Positions 43,402 through 51,100 of a stretch of DNA of 64,000 bases are shown piece after piece; the first letter of the stretch is position 1, and the number at the start of each line of letters is the position of its first letter. This DNA comes from Candidatus Didemnitutus sp. (lineage in GTDB: Bacteria > Verrucomicrobiota > Verrucomicrobiia > Opitutales > Opitutaceae): assembly GCA_019634575.1 (NCBI GenBank), contig JAHCAY010000001.1:2604001-2668000 (forward strand), written 5' to 3'. The position numbers and the translations under genes were made by a program. Under the pieces are notes generated by a model. That model searched no databases. It had not been told where the DNA came from and saw nothing but the letters and a program-made list of their open reading frames with translations.

Positions 43402-44160
43402 ATGCCCGAGACCGCCTCACGTTCCGATCCCGCGCCCTCCGCCGCCGCCGGCGAGGGCGCGTTCGGCTCCACGCAGTGGACCGTCGTCCTCGATTCGCGT
43501 CGCGACTCCGCGCGCCGCCGCGAAGCGCTCGAGCAGCTTTGCCGCACCTACTGGCTCCCGATCTACGGCTACCTCCGCCGGCGCGGCTACGCCGCGGCCG
43601 ATGCCGAGGACCTCACCCAGGGCTTCTTCGCCTACATCATCGAAGGCGATTTCCTCGACCGGCCCGATCCCGAGAAGGGTCGCTTCCGCGGCTACCTCAT
43701 CGGCGCGCTGAAACACTTCGTCGCCCGCCACCACGAACGCGAGAACACCCAGAAGCGCGGCGGCGGCGCCCGCGTGCTCGACTGGACCGCGCTCGACGCC
43801 GAGCGCGAGTTCGCCGTCATCGACCAGCCCCAGCTCGATCCCGGTGCCACCTACGAACGCGGCTGGGCGCTGGCGCTCTTCGCGCAGGCGCTCCGCCGCC
43901 TCGAGGCCGAGCAGACCGAGGCGGGCCACGCCGCCGAATTCGCCGCGTTGCGCCCGTTCCTCAGTTCCAGCCCGTCGCAAAACGAATACGCCATCATCGC
44001 GGAAAAACTCGGTGTCGCCCGCGCCACGGTCGCGGTGCGGATCTTTCGCCTGAATCGCCGCTACGCCGAAATCGTGCGCCTGGAGATCGCCGCCAGCGTC
44101 CGCGATCCGGGCGAGATCGAACAGGAAATGCGACACTTGCTCGCGATCCTGCGCGGCTGA
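43402..44160 (+). CDS. ECF-type RNA polymerase sigma factor (planctomycete/verrucomicrobial class)
   Basis: 252 residues. It opens with FGSTQWTVVLDSRRDSARRR and has LCRTYWLPIYGYLRRRGY, DAEDLTQGFFAYIIEG and KGRFRGYLIGALKHFVARH, the signature of the large ECF group found beside protein kinases. Region 4 is at about 190-235 (NEYAIIAEKLGVARATVAVR, IFRLNRRYAEIVR). The Ser/Thr kinase gene follows 49 bp downstream, so activity may be controlled by phosphorylation rather than an anti-sigma factor. Confidence 0.92.
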   Translation: MPETASRSDPAPSAAAGEGAFGSTQWTVVLDSRRDSARRREALEQLCRTYWLPIYGYLRRRGYAAADAEDLTQGFFAYIIEGDFLDRPDPEKGRFRGYLIGALKHFVARHHERENTQKRGGGARVLDWTALDAEREFAVIDQPQLDPGATYERGWALALFAQALRRLEAEQTEAGHAAEFAALRPFLSSSPSQNEYAIIAEKLGVARATVAVRIFRLNRRYAEIVRLEIAASVRDPGEIEQEMRHLLAILRG

Positions 44161-44209
44161 TTCACGGCATGAAATTTCCGCGGCCAAATCCGGCAATCCG
44201 CTGCTGAAG

Positions 44210-46786
44210 ATGTCTTCGCCCGCGCCCATTCAACTCTGCCCGCATTGCCACCGCTCCACGGCCACGCCGTTCGGGATCGGCGGGCTCTGCCTGCTGTGCG
44301 CCGGACAGCGCGCGCTCGCTCTCGATCTCGCGGAGGGCGACCCGCTCCCGTCGCCGGCCGCCACCGCCACCTCGCGCTCGCCGTTCGGCGGGCAACTGCC
44401 GGAACGCATCGGACCCTACGACATCATCGACGAGATCGGACGCGGCGGCATGGGCCGCGTCTACGCCGCGCGTCAACCGCGCCTCGACCGGGTCGTCGCG
44501 TTGAAGGTCCTCGCCGAGACCGCCGGCACGCTCGACCTCGCGCAACGTTTCCTGCGCGAGGCGCAAACCGTCGCGCGCCTCCGCCACCCGCACATCGTCA
44601 CGCTCCACGATTCCGGCCGCGCGGACGGCTTCGCCTACTTCGCGATGGACTACCTCGAGGGCGGCGATCTCGGCCAGCGCCTGCGCCGCGGCCCGCTCGC
44701 CCCTCGCGCCGCCGCCGCCCTCGCACAAAAGATCGCCTCGGCCCTTACCTATGCGCACGGCGCGGACGTGCTGCACCGCGACATCAAGCCCTCGAACATC
44801 CTCCTCGACGGCGAGGAGCCGCTCCTCGCGGATTTCGGCCTCGCGGCGCAACTCGAGCCCGGCGGCGACCTGACCGCCGCCTCTCTCGTGCTCGGCACGC
44901 CGCACTACCTCGCCCCCGAGGCGGTGCAGCGCGGCAGCACCGCGCTCGGCATCCCCAGCGATGTCTACGCCCTCGGCGTCGTCCTCTACGAGATGCTGGC
45001 CGGCCGCACTCCGTTTGCCGGCGCCACGGCCGCGGAGTTGCCCGCGCTGCTCGATCAGAGCGAGATCCCGCCACTGCGCCTGCTCGCACCCGCGACGCCG
45101 CGCGACCTCGTCGTCATCTGTCTGAAGTGCCTCGAGCGCGATCCCGCCCGCCGCTACGCCGACGCGGCGGCACTGGCGGAGGATTTGCGGCGTTTTCTCG
45201 CCGGCGAACCGATCCTCGCCCGCGCACCCGGTGCGGGCACGCAGTTCCGGCGCTTCGCCCGCCGCCATCGCACGATGCTCGCCGTCGCGGCCGGCACCGG
45301 CGCGGCGCTGACCATCGGCATCGTCGCCAGCACGGTGCTTGCGGTGCGTGCCCGCCGGGCCGAGCGCCAGGCGGCCACCGAGGCCGCCACCGCCCGCGCG
45401 CTGGTGGAGTTTTTCCAGAAGGACATCCTGCTCCCATCGAAACCCGGCGCGCAGGCCGACCGCGACATGAAGCTCCGCACCGCGCTCGACGCCGCCGCGG
45501 CCCGCATCGGCGGACGTTTCGCCAAGGAACCGGCCGTCGAATCCGCCCTGCGCGCGACGCTCGGCGAAGCGCTGCACTCACTCGGAGAATACGCCAAAGC
45601 CGCCGAACAATTCGCCGCCGCCGTCCGGCTCCGCCGGCAGCAGGGACTCGACGATGCCGCCACGTGGCGGCTCGTCACTGCTCAATGTGCTTCGCTCGCG
45701 GCTTCCGCGCAATTCTCCGAGGCTGAGCGCCTGCTGCCGCCCAACATCGCCGCGCTGCGGCGCACGCTGGGCGCGGACAGCGGGGCCACACTCGCCGCGG
45801 AGCAAACGCTCGCCCGAATCTGGATCGGCGAGGACAAGCTCGCCCAAGCCCTCCAACTCCGTCGCGACCTGCTGGCGCGCCGCACCCGCCTGCAAGGACC
45901 GGAGCACGCCGACACGCTCACCGCCGCCAACGAGGTGGCCACGGCGCTGCTCGACCAAGGGCAATTCATCGAAGCGCGTGAAATCCTCACGCGCACGGCC
46001 GAGACGCGCAAACGCGTGCTCGGTCCCGAAGCGCCCGACACGATCGAGTCGCTCAACGATCTCGCCGGCGCGAACTGGGCGCTCGGCCGGCTGGCCGAAG
46101 CCGAGGCACGTTTCCGCGAAGTCGTCCCGATCGCTCGCCGCGTGCTCGGGCCGGATCACCCGGACACCTTGCTCACTCTCGGCAATCTCGGCCATGTCTT
46201 GAGCGCGCAGGCGCGGTGGGACGAGGCAGCCGGCGTCTTCGAGGAAGTCTACGCGCAAACCCGGGCCGTCCACGGCGAAGGGCATCAGAACGTGCTCCGC
46301 ATGGGCGGGGCACTCGCCGCTGTCTACTCCGAGGAGGGCCATCTGGAGAAAGCCGAAGCGATGTGCCGCGAAGTCATCGAGCCATCGGCGCGCCGCCTCG
46401 GCGCGATGCACCCGGAAGTGCTCGCGTTGCGCACGCAGCTCGGCGGCATTCTCGTGGCGGAAGAGAAATTCGCGGAGGCCGAGATCGAGCTGCGCACCTC
46501 GCTCGCCGCACATCGCGCGGTGGACGAACGGCAGCCGCTGCCTTTCATCGCGCAATCCCACCTCGGCGCCGCGTTGGTCGGTCTCGGTCGCAGAACCGAA
46601 GCCGAGGAAAACCTGCTCGCCGCCGACCGAGGGTTTGAATCGCTCGCCGGGCAGCTCACGCCGCGACAGACGCGCGTGCGACAGCTGACCCTCACACGAC
46701 TCGCTGCACTGTATCGCGCAACCGACCGGCCGGACCAAGCCGAGGCCGCGGAACGCCGGCTCAAGCAACTCGCGCCCGCACGATGA
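44210..46786 (+). CDS. Membrane-anchored Ser/Thr protein kinase with TPR repeats
   Basis: 858 residues. A zinc-ribbon-like CPHCHRS ... CLLC is at 9-30. The kinase domain (about 67-335) has EIGRGGMGRVYAA, VALKVL, catalytic HRDIKPSNILL, ADFGLA and the GTPHYLAPE activation segment. A membrane helix is at about 354-379. The C-terminal part (about 400-850) consists of TPR-like repeats (e.g. YAKAAEQFAAAVRLRRQQG, EAGVFEEVYAQTRAVHG). Likely a sensor kinase controlling the upstream sigma factor. Confidence 0.93.
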   Translation: MSSPAPIQLCPHCHRSTATPFGIGGLCLLCAGQRALALDLAEGDPLPSPAATATSRSPFGGQLPERIGPYDIIDEIGRGGMGRVYAARQPRLDRVVALKVLAETAGTLDLAQRFLREAQTVARLRHPHIVTLHDSGRADGFAYFAMDYLEGGDLGQRLRRGPLAPRAAAALAQKIASALTYAHGADVLHRDIKPSNILLDGEEPLLADFGLAAQLEPGGDLTAASLVLGTPHYLAPEAVQRGSTALGIPSDVYALGVVLYEMLAGRTPFAGATAAELPALLDQSEIPPLRLLAPATPRDLVVICLKCLERDPARRYADAAALAEDLRRFLAGEPILARAPGAGTQFRRFARRHRTMLAVAAGTGAALTIGIVASTVLAVRARRAERQAATEAATARALVEFFQKDILLPSKPGAQADRDMKLRTALDAAAARIGGRFAKEPAVESALRATLGEALHSLGEYAKAAEQFAAAVRLRRQQGLDDAATWRLVTAQCASLAASAQFSEAERLLPPNIAALRRTLGADSGATLAAEQTLARIWIGEDKLAQALQLRRDLLARRTRLQGPEHADTLTAANEVATALLDQGQFIEAREILTRTAETRKRVLGPEAPDTIESLNDLAGANWALGRLAEAEARFREVVPIARRVLGPDHPDTLLTLGNLGHVLSAQARWDEAAGVFEEVYAQTRAVHGEGHQNVLRMGGALAAVYSEEGHLEKAEAMCREVIEPSARRLGAMHPEVLALRTQLGGILVAEEKFAEAEIELRTSLAAHRAVDERQPLPFIAQSHLGAALVGLGRRTEAEENLLAADRGFESLAGQLTPRQTRVRQLTLTRLAALYRATDRPDQAEAAERRLKQLAPAR

Positions 46787-46795
46787 GCGGCGCGC

Positions 46796-47257
46796 TCAAG
46801 GCTGGATCACGTAGACGAACTTGTCGCTGATGCGCCGCAGCGCGCCGGTGGTGAGGTCGCCGTCGTCGAAGGTGCGATCGATCGCGCGGAGCTCCGCGTC
46901 GGTGGCCGTGTATTGGAAGACGGAGATCGACGCAGTGAAGCCGTTCTCGCCGTAGTCCCAATCCCAGACGCCGCCGATGGGGGTCGTGACATTGAAGAGT
47001 TTTTCCGGCACGTAGCCGTGCAACGCGGGGTGGAGCGCGGCGATGCCGTTCGGCGGAAAGTCGCCGTGCTCGAGCGCGTAGCGCTCCGCGCCGTCGCGGA
47101 TCTGGCGCGCGTCGTTGAAGTAGCGGCGCGCGACCGCCGCGCGTTTCACTCGCTGGAATCCCGGCAACGCGATCGCCGCGAGCAGCCCGATGAGGACCAC
47201 CACGAGCATGATCTCGACGAGGGTGAACCCACGTCGCCGCGGCCGGCCCGCGCTCAC
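46796..47257 (-). CDS. Type II secretion-like pseudopilin
   Basis: 153 residues. The prepilin leader RPRRRG is followed by FTLVEIMLVVVLIGLLAAIA, with Glu at +5, so it is cut by a prepilin peptidase and inserted in the inner membrane. The globular part contains PPNGIAALHPALHGYVPEK, WDWDYGENGF and ends VYVIQP. The GTG at 47257 overlaps the upstream gene's stop (GTGA); an ATG at 47284 is possible but would overlap more. It converges on the kinase gene. Confidence 0.85.
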   Translation of the reverse strand: MSAGRPRRRGFTLVEIMLVVVLIGLLAAIALPGFQRVKRAAVARRYFNDARQIRDGAERYALEHGDFPPNGIAALHPALHGYVPEKLFNVTTPIGGVWDWDYGENGFTASISVFQYTATDAELRAIDRTFDDGDLTTGALRRISDKFVYVIQP

Positions 47258-48105
47258 GGCATACGGCCGACGGCGATTTCCCATTGGGGAACTCGCTTGA
47301 GGCGGCTCGTGAGGCCCTGGAGCCAGCCGTTGGGTTGCGTCTGGTAATTCGAAGTCGGGAGGCTCCACGTCGTGGCGACGATCTCGAGCGTCGTGCGGTC
47401 CACGAGCACGCCGATCGTGGCGGTGCCGACACCGGCGATGAAGGTCGGCGTGCCGTTCACGTTCACGAGACGCGAGTCGGCGGTGTGGATGTTCTCGGTG
47501 CTGTCGATGATCTCGACTTCGTAGTAGGTCGTGTTGGCGAGTGTGGGGTCGGAGGCGGCGAGGTTCGTCGGGTAGTTCTTCGCGCTGGCCCAGTTCACGG
47601 CCGAAATGATCATCGCGTGGTCGTTGAGATCGGAGCCGGGTTTCCACCAGAAGAGCAGGTCGCCGGCCTGCCACTGGTCGAGGCGCGTGAGGCGCGCGGC
47701 GAAGCCTTTGCCCTGCTTGAGGAGCGCGATGTATTGGTAGGGCGCGGGGCTGGCGACGGACTGCGTCGTGAGCGTGAGCGGATCGAGGAAGGAGTAGTTT
47801 TTCCAATTCCAGTTGTAGCACGCCTGCAGCAGGCGCGAGACGAGCGGGGAGCACTTGGTGAGATTGCCGGGCCAGTGGCCGTGCTCGAGATCGGCGAAGC
47901 GGATGTAGGATTGCTCGGCGCTGGTCCAGTTGCCGCCGTAGCGGTTGAGCGGTCGGCCGAGTTCGTCGTTGAACACGCCGGCGTCCTGCGCGGCGGTGAT
48001 TTCGTCCACGAGTTGGACGGCCTTGGTGTAGTGGAGCGGTTGCGCGAGCGCGGTGGCGGTCGCGAGAGCGAGCGTGGCGGTGGCGAGGAGGTGGCGGGCG
48101 AGCAT
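47254..48105 (-). CDS. Exported NlpC/P60-like cysteine hydrolase
   Basis: 283 residues with signal peptide (about 1-21). The putative catalytic Cys is C85 in NLTKCSPLVSRLL and His is H163 in DLNDHAMIIS, with GDLLFWW before it: the order and spacing match NlpC/P60-type peptidases or amidases, often acting on the cell wall. The match is by pattern only. Overlaps the pseudopilin gene by 4 bp and follows the giant gene by 75 bp. Confidence 0.68.
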   Translation of the reverse strand: MLARHLLATATLALATATALAQPLHYTKAVQLVDEITAAQDAGVFNDELGRPLNRYGGNWTSAEQSYIRFADLEHGHWPGNLTKCSPLVSRLLQACYNWNWKNYSFLDPLTLTTQSVASPAPYQYIALLKQGKGFAARLTRLDQWQAGDLLFWWKPGSDLNDHAMIISAVNWASAKNYPTNLAASDPTLANTTYYEVEIIDSTENIHTADSRLVNVNGTPTFIAGVGTATIGVLVDRTTLEIVATTWSLPTSNYQTQPNGWLQGLTSRLKRVPQWEIAVGRMP

Positions 48106-48130
48106 GGCGATGCGAAAGGTGGTGTGGTGA

Positions 48131-48166
48131 AGAAAGAAGCCCGCGATCCGGGAGCGGATCGCGGGC
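48131..48166 (-). terminator. Probable terminator of the 1897-residue gene
   Basis: An 11-bp perfect stem GCCCGCGATCC/GGATCGCGGGC (48139-48149 and 48156-48166). Read on the minus strand it is followed by TTCTTTCTTC. It lies between the giant gene's stop (48181) and the next gene's start (48105). Confidence 0.75.
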
Positions 48167-48180
48167 GACGTTGAAAAAAC

Positions 48181-51100
48181 TCAGGAGCCAGGCGCGACTT
48201 CGAGGGCGCCGAGATCGGGCGCGGCGCCTTGCGTGGTGCGTGGCTGGCCGTCGGCCTCGGGGAGGTATTCGAACTCGACCGGCAGTGCGCCCGCGGGGAG
48301 CGGTTGCGCGGCGTCGAGGAGCGGCGAGCCGGCGGCGGGGTGGAGGTCGCCGGTGGCGAGATTCACGAAGCCGGGACTCGCGCCCTTGAGGACGAGCGCG
48401 GTGCCACCCACGGCGTTGCCGCCGACGGTGACGTTGCTCGTCGTCCAGTTGCGGCCGAGGACGATGTTGCGACCGGAGTTGATGAGATCGAACGGACCGG
48501 CGCCGGACTTCACGCGATGGACGACGTTGTTGTTCGCGACCACTTGCGCGGCGGCGAGCGTGAGGTTGAACAGCGACGTGGACCAGCGCTGCGAATCCAT
48601 GACCACGGTGTTGTGGTGGAAGTGCAGCGTGCCCGCGCGGAAGTTGGCGGCGCTGCTCCAGTCGCCGCCGTAGCGGATGAGCGTGCTGCCGTCGGTGCCG
48701 TAGTCGCCGCCGCCGTTGCGGAGGATGTTGCCGTAAACGTGCGTGGTGGCGAACGACGGATCGGCGACGATGAGCGCGGGCGCGCTGACCGGCTCGATGA
48801 ACGAGAGCAGATTCGCGCCGCCTTCGATGCGGTTGTAGCGGACGACGACGCCGGCGGAGCGGTCGAGGACGTTGGGCGTGTTGCTGCCGTTGAGGCCGCG
48901 GTCGAGGCGCGAGAATTGCACGGTGACGCGGATCGCCTCGGTGACGAGGTTGGAGCCGTTGTAGCTGCCGCCCTTGCCGGCGTGGTAGAGCCAGCAGTGC
49001 TCGACGGTGAGGTCGCGCGTGAGCGCGGCTTCGGAGGAGCCGGAGGCAGCGACGATGCCGTTGGGCGTGTCATGGATGTCGCAATCGCGGACGGTGACGT
49101 GCTCGGCGCCGTAGAGGAAGATCGCGCCGGCGCTCGTGTAGTAAGTGCCCGCGGAGCCGTCGGGTTTCACGTAGGTCGGCATCGGGTTTTGCGCGCCGCT
49201 CATCGTGAGTTCGAGGTTCGAGATGACCAGGTAGCCGGGCTTGTAGGCGGACGGCTGCGTGGCGTTGCGCGCGACGGCGATGATCGAGCGCTCCATGACG
49301 TCGCCGAACCACGGCGCGTAGCCGATGTTGGCGGCGGCGGTGGCGCCGGTGCCGTCGATCACGGGGAGTTCGCCGGCAGGACCGGCAACGCCTTCGATCT
49401 TGATCGGCTTTTCGGCGGTGCCGCGCGCGGAGAGAAGGAGCTTTTCCTTGTAGGCTTCGGCGCGCCAGTGGATGCGCACGATGTTGCCAGGCGCGAGCGT
49501 CGTCCACGGCACCTCGGCGAGGCTGGCGAACTGCTGGTTCGGGCCGACGTGGTAAACGACCTCGTCGTCGAGGATCGTGATGGTGGCGGTGGAGCCGGCG
49601 CCGAGCGTCGCGCCGCCGGCGGGCGAATCGAGCGTGAGCTGGAAACTCTTGGTCGGCTCCTCCTCGGCGTCGTCCACGAGCGGGATGTCGATGGTCTGCG
49701 CCTGGCTCTCACCGGCGGCCCAGTGGAGCGTGCCGAAGGTGTAGCCGTATTCGGTGCCGGAGTGCGCGGAGCCGGCGAGCGTGTAGTAGTTCACGCTGAC
49801 GGCGCCGTCGGTGCCGCCGACGCGATTGACGGTGAGCGTGGCGAAGCCGGCGCCTTCGTTGACGGAGAGCGCGGTCGAGGCGAAGGAGAACGAGCCGGGG
49901 TTGGCGGGATTGGCGGGCGGGACGACGATCACGCCGCCGCCGTTGTTGTTATTGCCGCCACCGTCGGGCGGGGGCGTGCCGCCGTCGTCGTCGGTGATGG
50001 TGACGGTGGACTCGACGAGCGCGCCGAGCACGCCGCCGTTGCCGGCGCCTTGAAGCGCGACCTTGAAGTAGCGCGAGGCCTGCGGCGTGGCGTTGTCGTA
50101 AACCGGGATCGAGATGATTTTGTCGGTCTCGCCGTCGGCGAACGTCACGGTGCCGCCACCCGCCTGGTAGTCGGTGCCGCCGATGGCGGAGTAGGCGAGC
50201 GTGTAGTAGCTGACGCTCACGACGCCGACGCTGCTCAAAGTGCGGGAGACGTGGAGCTGCGCGGTGCCGGCGGCTTCGCTGACGGTGTAGTCGGCTGCGG
50301 CGAATTGCAGCGTGCCTTCGCCCGGCGTGAGCGGGACGACGGGAGTGCCGCCGCCGTTGTTGTTATTGTTGCCGCCGCCGAAGTCGGTGCCGCCGGGCGT
50401 CTCGTCGTCGCCGATGGTGAGCGTGGCGAGGGCGGGCGCGCCGATGGCGCCGGCGATGGAAGGCGCGGTGAGCGTGACGGCGATGTTGCGCGCGCCGTTC
50501 GGCACGGCGTTGTCGATGATCGGAATGTCGATCGTCTTCGCGGCGCTCTCGTTCTCGGTCCAGACGAGGTCGCCGCTGACGGTGGTGTAATCGGTGCCGG
50601 CGACGGCGGTGCCGCCGGTGATCGAGTAGTGGACGGTGAGCGCGGTCTCGAAGCCGCCGGTGCGCGTGACCGTGAGCGTGCCGTGACCGGAGGCGGTGTT
50701 TTCGGCGACGTTGAAATTCGTCGCGGAGAACTGGACGTGGCCGGAGGCGGGCAAGGTTTCGAGGAGCGCGACGGTGGCGGTCTCGGCGGCGGCGTCCACA
50801 TGATAGCCGGCGCCGGGCGCGAGTTTGACGACGAGAGCTTCGCTGCCTTCGGTGACGCCGTCGTTGACCGGCGTGACGTCGAAGGAGGCGCTGCCGCTGC
50901 CGGCGGGGATGGTGATCTGCGACGGCAGGCCGGTGACGTCGGCGGCACTCGCGGCCGAGATGACCGGATCGAGACCGAGCGAAACGGTGAGCGGCGCGCT
51001 CACGTCGCCGGAGCGCGAGACGGTGAACGTGACCGGCGTGCCGGCGGCTTCCGCGACGGAGGCGGCGGAAGCTTTCAGCGCGACGGTCGGGAGCGCGGCG

